A stretch of 64,000 nucleotides of DNA from Novosphingobium sp. Rr 2-17 (GTDB lineage Bacteria; Pseudomonadota; Alphaproteobacteria; Sphingomonadales; Sphingomonadaceae), in NCBI RefSeq assembly GCF_000272475.1, contig NZ_AKFJ01000084.1, forward strand, positions 1 through 64,000. The letters are read 5' to 3'. Under the pieces are notes generated by a model. It did not search any database. It was not told the DNA's origin and saw nothing but the letters and a program-made list of their open reading frames with translations. The translations under genes were made by a program, and so were the position numbers. The first letter of the stretch is position 1; each line of letters opens with the position of its first letter. Positions 25,388-34,489 of the stretch are shown here, piece by piece.

Positions 25388-26341
25388 ATGACAGGGCCCG
25401 CGCGATGGATTAGTTCACCGCCCGTGGATACCTCTGATCATCTTGTACCAGACACGCAATATCGCGGTCTCGTCGCCGCGTTGCCGCAACCGTACCGGGA
25501 CTATGCGGTACTGGCGCGCTTCGATCGACCGATCGGCTGGTGGCTGCTGTTCTGGCCCGGCGCCTGGGGCGTTTTGCTGGCGGGCGGCGAGGAGCGGTGG
25601 GGGCTGCTCCTGTGGATGTTGCTGGGCTCCATCGTCATGCGCGGTGCCGGTTGCGTCTACAACGACATCGTCGATGCCGATCTCGACCGCCAGGTTGCCC
25701 GCACCGCCGCGCGTCCCGTCGCCAGCCGCCGCGTGAGCAAGGCCGCTGCCTGGTGCTGGACTCTTGCCTTGTGCGCGATCGGCCTGGTCGTCCTGCTGCA
25801 GCTACGCACGGAAGCGCAGGTGGTGGCGCTGGGCAGTCTCGCACTGGTCGCGGCCTATCCGTTCATGAAGCGCATCACTTGGTGGCCGCAGGCATGGCTG
25901 GGCCTCGTGTTCACTTGGGCCGCGCTGGTCGGCTGGGTTGAGATCCGGGGCGACCGTCTGGAAGTGCTGGCCGCGCTCTACGCCGGGGCCATTTTCTGGT
26001 GCATCGGTTATGACACGATCTACGCGCTGCAGGATATCGAAGACGATGCGCTCGTCGGCGTGCGATCCTCGGCGCGACGGCTGGGCAGCCGCGTGCGCGC
26101 TGGCGTGGCGGGCTTCTACGCCCTTGCCATAGCCTGCTGGGGCCTCGCCTTCTGGCTGCTGCGACCGGACTGGGTGGCGCTCGTCGCGCTTATCCCGATC
26201 GCGCTGCATCTGGGTTTTCAGGCGCTCTCGCTCGATCCCGCCGATGGCGAGAATGCGCTCGCCCGCTTCCGCTCGAACCGCGACGCCGGCCTCGTCATGG
26301 CGCTGGCCTGCTGGGTGGTCGGCAACGCCGGGCTGGTGTGA
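25388..26341 (+). CDS. ubiA: 4-hydroxybenzoate octaprenyltransferase UbiA
   Basis: UbiA attaches the polyprenyl chain to 4-hydroxybenzoate in ubiquinone synthesis in the inner membrane. The two aspartate motifs are present: NDIVDADLDRQVARTAARPVA (NDxxDxxxD) and IYALQDIEDDALVGVRSSA (YxxxDxxDD), with seven to nine hydrophobic helices. The start is uncertain: ATG 25388 gives 317 residues, while a GTG at 25424 (VDTSDHLV) would begin closer to the conserved VPDTQYRGLVA. The stop abuts the smc stop with no gap. Confidence 0.93.
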   Translation: MTGPARWISSPPVDTSDHLVPDTQYRGLVAALPQPYRDYAVLARFDRPIGWWLLFWPGAWGVLLAGGEERWGLLLWMLLGSIVMRGAGCVYNDIVDADLDRQVARTAARPVASRRVSKAAAWCWTLALCAIGLVVLLQLRTEAQVVALGSLALVAAYPFMKRITWWPQAWLGLVFTWAALVGWVEIRGDRLEVLAALYAGAIFWCIGYDTIYALQDIEDDALVGVRSSARRLGSRVRAGVAGFYALAIACWGLAFWLLRPDWVALVALIPIALHLGFQALSLDPADGENALARFRSNRDAGLVMALACWVVGNAGLV

Positions 26342-29300
26342 TTACTCGGCGGCGAGCAATTGCTCCGCCGCCACCAGATCGACGCTGACCAGGCGCGAGA
26401 TGCCGCGTTCCACCATCGTCACCCCGAACAAACGGTGCATCCGGCTCATCGTCACTGCATTGTGAGTGACGACCAGATAGCGCGTGTCGGTTTCCTTGGT
26501 CATGGCTTCGAGCAGATCGCAGAACCGCTCGATATTGGCATCGTCGAGCGGGGCGTCCACCTCGTCGAGCACGCAGATTGGCGCCGGGTTGGTCAGGAAC
26601 AAGCCGAAGATCAACGCTACCGCCGTCAGCGCCTGCTCTCCGCCTGATAGCAGGGTGAGCGATTGCAGCCGCTTGCCCGGCGGCTGGGCGTAGATTTCGA
26701 GGCCCGCTTCCAGCGGATCGTCCGAATCGACCAGCGCCAGGTGCGCTTGGCCGCCCTGAAAAAGCTGCGTGAACAAGCGGCGGAAGTGGCCGTCCACCGC
26801 CTCGAACGCGGCGCGCAGCCGTTCGCGACCTTCGCGGTTGAGGTTGCCGATCGAGCCGCGCAGGCGGTTGACGGCTTCTGCCAATTCGGCCTTTTCGGTC
26901 AGGTTGGAGCCTAGCTGCGCTTCGGCCTCGGCCAGCTCGTCGGCGGCGACGAGGTTGACCGGGCCGATCCGCTCGCGCTCTGCCACCAGCCGCTCCATCG
27001 TTGCGGTTTCGTCCTGCGCCGCGCCGACTTGCGCTGAGGCGAAGGCGAAGCGTTCGGGCAGCACCGGCGGCGGGCACTGGAAGCGCTCGCCCGAAAGCCG
27101 CGTCATCTCGACCCTACGCGCATCCTCGTTCTCGGCGCGGGCTGCCGCACCGGCCCGGCCTTCGCGCGCGGCGGCCAGCGCCTCCTGCGCAGCGGCGAGC
27201 GCGGCGTCGGCCTGGCGCGCGGCTTCGGCGGCGGCGGCGGCGGCGGCTTCGGCCTGCGCCAGTTCGGCGGCGAGGCGGGTGCGGACGGTCTCGCCTTGCT
27301 CGATCTGCGCGATCAGCGCTTCAGGTTTGGCGGCGATGACGGCGCGCTCGCTTTCGATCTCGTCGATGCGACCGGCCATTTGCGCCAGGCGATTGGTGGC
27401 ATCGCCCGCACGGGCCTGCCAGTTGCGCATGTCGGCGCGCTGGGTAGCGGTGCGCTCGCGCAGCACGGCCAAGCCCTGGTCGTGCGCGGCGAGCGCGGCG
27501 GTGGCGGACTGCAACGCCGCGCGCGCGCCGGCATGCAGCGCCTGCGCCATTTGTAGGCCCGCCCGCCCGGTCGCGGGATCGGGCAGCGCGGCGCGACTGG
27601 CCTCGGCGGTGCCAAGATCACGCTCGGCGCCCTCGCGCTGGCTGGATAGGTCGGCGGCGGCGGCATCCAGTTCGGCGCGGCGGCCACGGTGGCGCTCGCG
27701 GGTGCCTTCCGCCTGGTCAAGCGCGCGCAAGGCCGCCCGTTCGGCATCAGCCGCACCGGCGATGGCGCGCTCGGCAGCGATCTTCGCGGCGGTGAGGCCG
27801 GAAAGCGCTTGCTGCGCCGCATCGTGCCGGGTTTGCGCGGTGGACACCGCTTCGCGCAGCGGCGGCAATTGCGCATCCAGCTCGGTAAAGCGGTTCTCCG
27901 CCTCCAGCCGCGCTGCCTCCGCTGCACCTTCGCCGCGCGCGATGAAGCCGTCCCATCGGCGCAGCACGCCGCCGCGTGTCACCAGCCACTCGCCGGGAGC
28001 CAGCGCGCGCTCGTCGTCCGCATCCACGACATGCACCAACGCGAGCCGCGCGGCGAGTTGCGGGGGGCACGCGGTGATGTGCGCGGCCAAGCTGTCCGCC
28101 ACCGGCTGAGGCGCGTCGGCGCCGGTCCAGAACCGACCCTCGGCCCCCGGCACCGCCCCCAGCGGCGCTTTGGCGTCGCGGCCGAGCACGGCGGCGAGCG
28201 CGCGTTCGTAGCCGGGCGCGGCGCGCACTGCGTCGATCGCCACCGGTAGGCCGTGCGCTGCCTTGGCGCCTTTCGCCCGCGCCTCGCGATCCCGCAGCAG
28301 GGCGGTGTGTTCACGCTCGATCCCGGTCAAGTCGCCACGCGCTCCGGCGAGCGCTGAAGCGGCCTCGTCGCGCTCGGCCTGGAGTTGGACCTTGCGCACT
28401 TGCTGTTCTTCCAGCGCGGCGCGCGCCTGCGCCAGCCGCTCGCCTGCTGCTTGCGCTGCATGGCGAGCCTGCGTGATCGCCGTTTCCAGGCTGGCGGCTT
28501 CGGGCAGCGCCGCGAGTTGCCCGGCCAGCCGCTCGCGCTCCTGATCCAACCGCGCCAGCCTTGCGCGGGCCTGCGTCAGTTCAGCCTCGGCGATCCGCCA
28601 TTCGGCTTCGACACCGGCTTGCTCGGCGGTCGCTTGCGCCAGATCGAGTTCGGCCTTGCGCGCGGCGCGTTCGGCATTGTCCAGCACTTGCGCCAGGCGC
28701 GGGCGCTGCGCTTCGTCCTCAGCCAGCCGCTGCTCGCCGTCCTGCAACTCGCGCTCCAGCCGGGCGAGCGCTTCGGCGGCCTCACGCGTCAGGCGGTCGG
28801 CATCGCGGCGATCTTCGTCCAGGCGATTGCGCTGGCGGTCGAGGTCTTTGAGCCGCTGCTCGGCGGCTTCCAACTGGCCCGAAAGCGTCGCCATGCGGTG
28901 GCCATGGGCGCTGGCATCGTCGCGGCGATCCGCCAGTTCGTCGCGCGCGTCCGCCAACCCCTGCGCGGCAGCGGCTTGTGCGGCTTGCGCGGCAGTAGCG
29001 GTTCCCTGCGCGGCGGTGACACGCTCCTCGGCGGCGCGGGCCTCCTTCTTTGCTGCTTCGGCAGCGGCGGCGGCGTCGCGCCAGCGGGCGAACACGAGGC
29101 GCGCTTCGGCCAGGCGGACCTGGTCGGACAGCGCCTTGTAGCGCTCCGCCGCCTTGGCTTGTCGGCGCAGCGCCATGACATGCTTGTCGAGCCCGGCCAT
29201 GATGTCTTCGAGCCGGGCGAGGTTGGTTTCGGTGGCGCGCAGCTTTTGCTCGGCATCCTTGCGGCGGACGTGCAGCCCGGCGATGCCTGCCGCTTCTTCC

Positions 29301-29779
29301 AGCATCGCGCGCCGCTCCGCCGGCTTGGCGGCGATCACCCCGGCGATGCGCCCCTGGCTGACCAGCGCCGGGCTATGCGCTCCGGTCGCGGCATCGGCGA
29401 ACACCAGCGCCACGTCCTTGGCGCGCACGTCACGCCCATTGATGCGATAGGCACTGCCGGCGCCGCGTTCGATCCGGCGGATGACTTCCAGATCCTCACG
29501 CGAGCCATCGGCGCGGGGCGAGGTCTCGGCGTGGAGGACGACTTCGGCGAAAGCGCGCGGCGGGCGGTTGGCAGTGCCGGCGAAGATCACATCTTCCATG
29601 CCGCCACTGCGCATCGACTTCGGGCTGCTTTCGCCCATTACCCAGCGGATCGCCTCCAGCAAGTTGGACTTGCCACAGCCGTTGGGGCCGACGACGCCCG
29701 TCAACCCCGGTTCGATGCGCAGTTCGGCAGGCTCGACGAAGCTCTTGAACCCGCTGAGCTTGAGCCGCCGGATACGCAT
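26342..29779 (-). CDS. smc: Chromosome partition protein SMC
   Basis: 1145 residues, the expected SMC length. The Walker A loop GPNGCGKSN is near residue 33, long coiled coils flank a hinge at about residues 490-640 (GLPVAIDAVRAAPGYERALAAVLG), and the C-terminal head carries the signature LSGGEQALTA and Walker B ICVLDEVDAPLDD. SMC dimers with ScpAB condense and segregate the chromosome. scpA and scpB are not in this window. The coiled-coil arms are extremely rich in Ala, Glu and Arg. It is transcribed after the DsbA-like genes, with 45 bases between. Confidence 0.97.
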   Translation of the reverse strand: MRIRRLKLSGFKSFVEPAELRIEPGLTGVVGPNGCGKSNLLEAIRWVMGESSPKSMRSGGMEDVIFAGTANRPPRAFAEVVLHAETSPRADGSREDLEVIRRIERGAGSAYRINGRDVRAKDVALVFADAATGAHSPALVSQGRIAGVIAAKPAERRAMLEEAAGIAGLHVRRKDAEQKLRATETNLARLEDIMAGLDKHVMALRRQAKAAERYKALSDQVRLAEARLVFARWRDAAAAAEAAKKEARAAEERVTAAQGTATAAQAAQAAAAQGLADARDELADRRDDASAHGHRMATLSGQLEAAEQRLKDLDRQRNRLDEDRRDADRLTREAAEALARLERELQDGEQRLAEDEAQRPRLAQVLDNAERAARKAELDLAQATAEQAGVEAEWRIAEAELTQARARLARLDQERERLAGQLAALPEAASLETAITQARHAAQAAGERLAQARAALEEQQVRKVQLQAERDEAASALAGARGDLTGIEREHTALLRDREARAKGAKAAHGLPVAIDAVRAAPGYERALAAVLGRDAKAPLGAVPGAEGRFWTGADAPQPVADSLAAHITACPPQLAARLALVHVVDADDERALAPGEWLVTRGGVLRRWDGFIARGEGAAEAARLEAENRFTELDAQLPPLREAVSTAQTRHDAAQQALSGLTAAKIAAERAIAGAADAERAALRALDQAEGTRERHRGRRAELDAAAADLSSQREGAERDLGTAEASRAALPDPATGRAGLQMAQALHAGARAALQSATAALAAHDQGLAVLRERTATQRADMRNWQARAGDATNRLAQMAGRIDEIESERAVIAAKPEALIAQIEQGETVRTRLAAELAQAEAAAAAAAEAARQADAALAAAQEALAAAREGRAGAAARAENEDARRVEMTRLSGERFQCPPPVLPERFAFASAQVGAAQDETATMERLVAERERIGPVNLVAADELAEAEAQLGSNLTEKAELAEAVNRLRGSIGNLNREGRERLRAAFEAVDGHFRRLFTQLFQGGQAHLALVDSDDPLEAGLEIYAQPPGKRLQSLTLLSGGEQALTAVALIFGLFLTNPAPICVLDEVDAPLDDANIERFCDLLEAMTKETDTRYLVVTHNAVTMSRMHRLFGVTMVERGISRLVSVDLVAAEQLLAAE

Positions 29780-29824
29780 CGAGGGCTTAGCCGCCTCCCG
29801 CCAGGTGGAAACCGCCAGGCTTCA

Positions 29825-30583
29825 TCAGCGAGCGCCGGCTGCCTTGAGCTTGGCCTCCAGCGTGGCCCAGTCCATCGAGCCGACCGACGAGCCGTTGATG
29901 ATGAACGTTGGGGTGCCGTCGATCTTGAAGTCCTTGCTGGCCTTCTCGGTGCTGTCGGCGAGCGCCTTCGCCTTGGTGGTATCGGCGAGGCACGCGTTGG
30001 CCTGATCGCGGGCGATCCCGCGCGAGGCGAAGAATTCGGTCATGCCGGCAAGTTCGGCGATCGCGGGGATCTGCTTGTTCTGCGGCAGCGACTGGATCGC
30101 CTGCAGCTTTTGATCGCCGGCGGCCTGCATGTTCTGGAACATGTTGGGCTGCCAGGCCCAGAACTGCTCGCTCAGCGGAATGACCGCCTCGGTCGCGCCG
30201 CAAGTGGCGAGGAGCGAGGCCGGGATGTCATAGGGGTTGAGCATGAAGTAGCGCAATTCGTAGCTGACACGGCCGCTGGCAACGTAATCGTCGCGCATCT
30301 TGCCGAAGCTTTCCTTGGCGAACTCGGCGCAGTGCGAGCAACTGAGCGCACCGTATTCGATCAGCTTGATCGGCGCATCGGGATTGCCCATGCGATAGCC
30401 GCCATCGGGCGTCTTGGCGATCGTTTCGGCCCAGGTGGTGCCGGCAGGCGGGGCGATCTTGCCGACCGGCGCGCTGGTGGTGGGGGCGGCGGTTTCGTCC
30501 TTCTTCCCGCAAGCGGCAAGGCCCAGGGCCAGCGGTGCGAGGAGCAGGCCGATGGTGGCGGCGCGGAAACGATTGCGGATCAT
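29825..30583 (-). CDS. DsbA-family thioredoxin lipoprotein
   Basis: 252 residues: signal segment with lipobox LAAC (cysteine 25), then a thioredoxin-fold domain with active site CSHC (residues 82-85) and a helical insertion, closing with the cis-proline loop GTPTFIINGSSVGS. It resembles DsbA/DsbG-like periplasmic thiol oxidoreductases. It is one of two tandem paralogues upstream of smc; the other has CPHC. The histidine in CxHC suggests a disulfide oxidase. The membrane anchor would keep it in the periplasmic side of the inner or outer membrane. Confidence 0.87.
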   Translation of the reverse strand: MIRNRFRAATIGLLLAPLALGLAACGKKDETAAPTTSAPVGKIAPPAGTTWAETIAKTPDGGYRMGNPDAPIKLIEYGALSCSHCAEFAKESFGKMRDDYVASGRVSYELRYFMLNPYDIPASLLATCGATEAVIPLSEQFWAWQPNMFQNMQAAGDQKLQAIQSLPQNKQIPAIAELAGMTEFFASRGIARDQANACLADTTKAKALADSTEKASKDFKIDGTPTFIINGSSVGSMDWATLEAKLKAAGAR

Positions 30584-30704
30584 CTAAGGCGAATCCTTCA
30601 ACTGGACGTTCAAATGGCTAACCCAGCCAGCGAGACAAAACAAAGCGAAGGCTGGCGCCATCCGCCAATATCTCCACAGGCTTGCCCGCGATGCCGGGCG
30701 AAAT

Positions 30705-31466
30705 TCAAATATTGCCGGCGCGCTGTTCGGCCAGCTTGGCAGTGATGGCCTTGGAAACCGAAGCCCAGTCATGCACATCCATCGGCTTGTCGTTGATCGA
30801 AAAGCTGGGGGTGCTTTCGAAACCGAGGCGGGCGACGTCCTCCTGCTGGGCCTTGATCTTGTCGAGCGTCGCCTGGTCGGCAAAGCAGGCGTCGGCCTTG
30901 GCGCGCGTGATGCCCCAGCCGGCTACCATCTTGTAGAAATCCAGGTCGGTGGCGATCGCCTTCATCCGAGTGGGCATGTCGCCTTGATACCAGCGGGTCT
31001 GTTGTTCGCGGCTGGTGGTCTCCAGCTTCGCCATCCAGGTGTCCTGGGTATCGAAGAAGGCGTTATGCCGGGTGAAGAAGCGTTTGGGATCGCCGCAGTT
31101 GGTCAGCATCGCCGCCGTCAGGTCGATCGGATTTCGCAGCAGGTTGGTGATCGTGACCGAGACCTGGCCCTTGGGGATCATCGTCTGGCGCAGGAGCGGA
31201 TCGGCTTCCTTATGGAAATGCGCGCAGTGCGGGCAGGTATAGCTGACGTATTCGGCCAGCTTCACCGGCGCGTCCGGGTTGCCGATGCGATGGCTGAGAT
31301 TACCCACCACATCGACCTGGCCCAGCCAGTTGCCGCCCGGTGCAGACTTGGCCGCCGCCTTCTGGGCAGGCGCTGCGGGTTTCTTGGGGGTGGCCGCCAA
31401 GGCGGCACCGGCGCCGGCGATCAGCAAGGCCGCGCCAAGGGCAGTCTTCATCCGAAAACGCATCAT
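30705..31466 (-). CDS. DsbA-family thiol oxidoreductase
   Basis: 253 residues with a signal peptide (ALLIAGAGAALAA), an alanine/lysine-rich linker, and a thioredoxin fold with the classic DsbA active site CPHC (residues 78-81) and a C-terminal cis-proline ESTPSFSINDKP. It would introduce disulfides into exported proteins. Its ATG follows the stop of the DUF721 gene directly (TAGATGATG), so the two are translationally coupled. The membrane partner DsbB is not in the window. Confidence 0.88.
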   Translation of the reverse strand: MMRFRMKTALGAALLIAGAGAALAATPKKPAAPAQKAAAKSAPGGNWLGQVDVVGNLSHRIGNPDAPVKLAEYVSYTCPHCAHFHKEADPLLRQTMIPKGQVSVTITNLLRNPIDLTAAMLTNCGDPKRFFTRHNAFFDTQDTWMAKLETTSREQQTRWYQGDMPTRMKAIATDLDFYKMVAGWGITRAKADACFADQATLDKIKAQQEDVARLGFESTPSFSINDKPMDVHDWASVSKAITAKLAEQRAGNI

Positions 31467-32060
31467 CTACTGGTCTTCCTGGTTGTTCTTGGCGCCGAGG
31501 CTGCGCGCCAGCGATTCGAGCACGGCGCGAAGCTCCGGGTCGCCGATGTCGCGCAGCGATTCCCCAAGCTCCAGCGGCACCGGCTTAATCGATGGCGGCG
31601 AGGCACCGGTTGGTGAAGCAGGCGGCGGCTTAACGTCGCCTTGCCGGATCTTGATCCGGGCGACCGCGTTGTAGCCGAAGAAGCGGTTCACTCGGTCCAC
31701 GATCTCGGGGATCACGTGCAGGATCATCGGCGCGTGGGCGGCAACGACGACGAGTTGGAGGATGCCGTCGCTCTTTTCGCCGGGCGGGAAACGGATCGAT
31801 TCGGGTGCGCAGACGCGGGCATGGCGAGCGCCGACGATCTCGGGCCAGCGGGTGACGACGCTCGATTGCACGAAGCCGAAGCGGCGGAAGGCCGTACGGC
31901 CCACTTCGGGCATCAGGTCGGCAATGGCACGCGCCTGGCCGCCGCGAGGGCGCTCGTACTGGCGCAGGCCAGCCGCAGGGGCAGCCTTCGAGCCTCCCTT
32001 GCGCGCACCCTTACCGGATGCGCCTTTTGCGGCGGATGGTTTGTTGTCTTCCCGTTCCAT
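31467..32060 (-). CDS. DUF721 (DciA-related) protein
   Basis: 197 residues. A lysine- and glycine-rich N-terminus of about 30 residues is followed by the DUF721 core (FRRFGFVQSSVVTRWPEIVGARHARVCAPESIRF, then LQLVVVAAHAPMILHVIPEIVDRVNRFFGYNAVARIKIRQ). The family includes DciA, a replicative helicase loader in bacteria lacking DnaC. Alphaproteobacterial members are commonly placed beside mutY as here, divergent across 29 bases. Helicase loading is a family-level inference. Confidence 0.85.
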   Translation of the reverse strand: MEREDNKPSAAKGASGKGARKGGSKAAPAAGLRQYERPRGGQARAIADLMPEVGRTAFRRFGFVQSSVVTRWPEIVGARHARVCAPESIRFPPGEKSDGILQLVVVAAHAPMILHVIPEIVDRVNRFFGYNAVARIKIRQGDVKPPPASPTGASPPSIKPVPLELGESLRDIGDPELRAVLESLARSLGAKNNQEDQ

Positions 32061-32089
32061 TGGCGGCGTTCCAATGCCATAGCGCGGGA

Positions 32090-33187
32090 ATGGACGCCAG
32101 TTCCTATACGGCCTGCATCGATACCTCCGTCACGGGGGCGGTCTCCCGTGCTTTGTTGGACTGGTACGATGGCCATGCCCGCGATTTGCCGTGGCGCGCA
32201 CCGCCCGGCCTGCCCGCGCCCGATCCCTACCGCGTCTGGCTGTCCGAGGTCATGCTGCAGCAAACGACGGTCGGCGCGGTCAAAGCCTATTTTGCCGCCT
32301 TCACCGCGCGCTGGCCGACGGTCCATGATCTGGCTGCGGCACCGGATGCAGAGGTCATGGCCGCCTGGGCCGGGCTTGGCTATTACGCGCGGGCTCGCAA
32401 CCTCGTCGCCTGCGCCCGTGCCGTCGCCGCGAACGGAGGCGCGTTTCCCGATACTGAGGAGGGCTTGCGCGCTTTGCCGGGCCTGGGCGCCTACACTGCC
32501 GCTGCCGTCGCTGCGATTGCCTTCGGGCGCCGGGCAGTGGTTGTGGACGCCAATGTCGAGCGGGTGGTCACGCGGCTGTTCGCGCTCGAAACGCCGCTGC
32601 CGGGTGCTCGCCCGAGCATCCGCGAACTGGCCGACACGATCACGCCGGACGATCGCGCCGGGGACTTCGCGCAAGCGATGATGGATCTGGGTGCGACGAT
32701 CTGCACCTCACGCAGCCCGCGCTGCCTGCTGTGCCCTTTGTCTTTCGCCTGCGAGGGCCGCGCCACGGGTGAGCCGCAGCGCTTTCCGGTCAAGGCGGCG
32801 AAGAAGGCCAAGCCGCTGCGCCAAGGCCGCGCCTTCTGGATCGAGCGCAATTTCAGTGGGGCGGATCAAGTCTGGCTGGTGCAACGCGTCGGCTCGGGCA
32901 TGCTGGGCGGCATGCGCGCCTTGCCCGACGACGGCTGGGCCGCGCGCGCCGACGGATCGGGCGAGGAACCGCTGCCGGGGCCATGGGAAAGCGCTGGCAT
33001 CGTGGCGCACGTCTTCACGCATTTTTCGCTCGCATTGCAGGTGGCTGTCTATCTGGGGGACAGGTTCGCAGTGCTAGACGAGCAGCCGGGCGAATGGTGG
33101 CCGTTAGACCGTCTCGACGAGGCGGGGCTGCCCACGCTCTTTGCCAAGGCGGCGCAACTGGCGCTGGCTGGAAAGGACCACGGATGA
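32090..33187 (+). CDS. mutY: Adenine DNA glycosylase MutY
   Basis: MutY removes adenine opposite 8-oxoguanine. The 365-residue protein shows the helix-hairpin-helix and catalytic region (VMLQQTTV, AGLGYYARARN, LPGLGAYTAAAVAAIAFG with the catalytic aspartate following in VVDANVERV), the 4Fe-4S motif C-x6-C-x2-C-x5-C in CTSRSPRCLLCPLSFAC, and the C-terminal NUDIX-like 8-oxoG recognition domain containing HVFTHFSL. The ATG at 32090 is preceded by GCGGGA. Its stop overlaps the next start by four bases. Confidence 0.96.
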   Translation: MDASSYTACIDTSVTGAVSRALLDWYDGHARDLPWRAPPGLPAPDPYRVWLSEVMLQQTTVGAVKAYFAAFTARWPTVHDLAAAPDAEVMAAWAGLGYYARARNLVACARAVAANGGAFPDTEEGLRALPGLGAYTAAAVAAIAFGRRAVVVDANVERVVTRLFALETPLPGARPSIRELADTITPDDRAGDFAQAMMDLGATICTSRSPRCLLCPLSFACEGRATGEPQRFPVKAAKKAKPLRQGRAFWIERNFSGADQVWLVQRVGSGMLGGMRALPDDGWAARADGSGEEPLPGPWESAGIVAHVFTHFSLALQVAVYLGDRFAVLDEQPGEWWPLDRLDEAGLPTLFAKAAQLALAGKDHG

Positions 33188-34488
33188 AGGTGACGGACCG
33201 CGCTGGGTTGGAAGCATCGCTCGACCGCCGGATGCTGCTGCGCCTGGGTGTGTTCGCCGGGGTCGGCCTGGCGACGATGCCGCGTCTGGCGCTGGCCGCC
33301 GCCAAGCCCGAACTGCTCAGCCATGTGCGCGCCGTGGTGGAACGCTGGGTGGGTCCCGGCAAGTTCCCCGGCATGATCGCCACGCTCGGCCTGCCGGGGC
33401 GCGATGCGGACTATGTCGCGCGCGGAAGCGAAGGCTTCACCGATGCCGATGCGATCACGCCCGACAGCTTGTTCCGCATCTATTCGATGACCAAGCCGAT
33501 CACCGCGATGGCCGCGATGCAACTGATCGCGCAAGGCAAGCTGGGGCTGGATCAGCCGGTCTACGATATCCTTCCCAAGTACCGGCACATGCAAGTGCAG
33601 AACGTCTACGATGGCTCGGTCACTGCGGTTCACCCGGCCAAACGACCGATGACGATCCGCCACTTGATGACCCACACGGCGGGCCTGGGCTATACGATCA
33701 TCCAGAAAGGGCCGATCAATGCGCTGATGGTGCAAAAAGGCCTGGTCCCCGGCCAGCTCAGCCGTATCGCCATGCCCGGCTTGTTCAATGGAAAGCCCGC
33801 GCCGAGCCTGGAGGCGTTCGCCGATCGCTTGTCCGAAGTGCCGCTGGTCTACGATCCGGGTGAGGTCTGGGCCTATTCGATGGGGCTGGACCTGATGGGC
33901 CGGGTGATAGAGGTGGTCGCGGGCAAGCCGTTCGACGTCCACCTGCAAGAAACGATCTTTGCGCCCGCCGGCATGACCAGCACCTTCTTCCAGGTTCCCG
34001 CGAGCGAAGCGCATCGCCTCACGACCAACTTCGCGGCGGTCGGCGGGGTGCTGGCGCCGATCGACGAAGGCGCCACCTCGATCTACCTCGACCCGCCCGC
34101 CTTCCCGTTCGGCGGTGCCGGCCTTGTCAGTTCGCCGCGCGACTACGATCGGTTCCTGCGCCTGCTGGCGCAGTTCGGCACCATCGACGGAACCCGGGTG
34201 CTGGACGAAGCCGCCGTGCGCTCTGGAACCAGCGACTTGCTGCCTGCGGGCGTCAAGTTCGCGGATGGCACAGCCGGGTTCGGCGCCGGCGGGCGGGTCG
34301 GCAAGGGCGCGGAGGCCGGGATCTACGGCTGGTCGGGCGCGGCGGGGACGGTCGGCATGGTCGACATGATCCACGGCCTGCGCTCGCAATTGTTCGTCCA
34401 GTTCATGCCGCCCGATGCCTTCCCCCTCCTTTCCGAATACCAGACGGCGCTGAAAGCGGACGTCATGGCCCTGATGGAGAAAGCCTGA
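33184..34488 (+). CDS. Serine beta-lactamase-like hydrolase
   Basis: 434 residues with a twin-arginine-like N-terminus (DRRMLLRLGVFAGVGLA, RR then hydrophobic), pointing to export. The SxxK motif is SMTK (S101, K104); a tyrosine in VWAYSMGLD takes the YxN place; the C-terminal GWSGAAGT resembles the KTG-like motif. It belongs to the class C beta-lactamase/penicillin-binding-like esterase family (EstB type), which are often esterases rather than resistance enzymes. Coupled to mutY by ATGA overlap and followed by nudC after one base, probably one transcript. Confidence 0.88.
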   Translation: MKVTDRAGLEASLDRRMLLRLGVFAGVGLATMPRLALAAAKPELLSHVRAVVERWVGPGKFPGMIATLGLPGRDADYVARGSEGFTDADAITPDSLFRIYSMTKPITAMAAMQLIAQGKLGLDQPVYDILPKYRHMQVQNVYDGSVTAVHPAKRPMTIRHLMTHTAGLGYTIIQKGPINALMVQKGLVPGQLSRIAMPGLFNGKPAPSLEAFADRLSEVPLVYDPGEVWAYSMGLDLMGRVIEVVAGKPFDVHLQETIFAPAGMTSTFFQVPASEAHRLTTNFAAVGGVLAPIDEGATSIYLDPPAFPFGGAGLVSSPRDYDRFLRLLAQFGTIDGTRVLDEAAVRSGTSDLLPAGVKFADGTAGFGAGGRVGKGAEAGIYGWSGAAGTVGMVDMIHGLRSQLFVQFMPPDAFPLLSEYQTALKADVMALMEKA

Positions 34489-34489
34489 C

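Noticed and set aside
28385-30745. 786-codon plus-strand open frame
   Set aside because: It is antisense to smc and the DsbA-like gene, both of which have clear motifs; the long frame is a GC-bias artefact.
33184-34488. Antibiotic resistance beta-lactamase
   Set aside because: SxxK is present, but the protein fits the EstB-type esterase family; no resistance gene context was seen.
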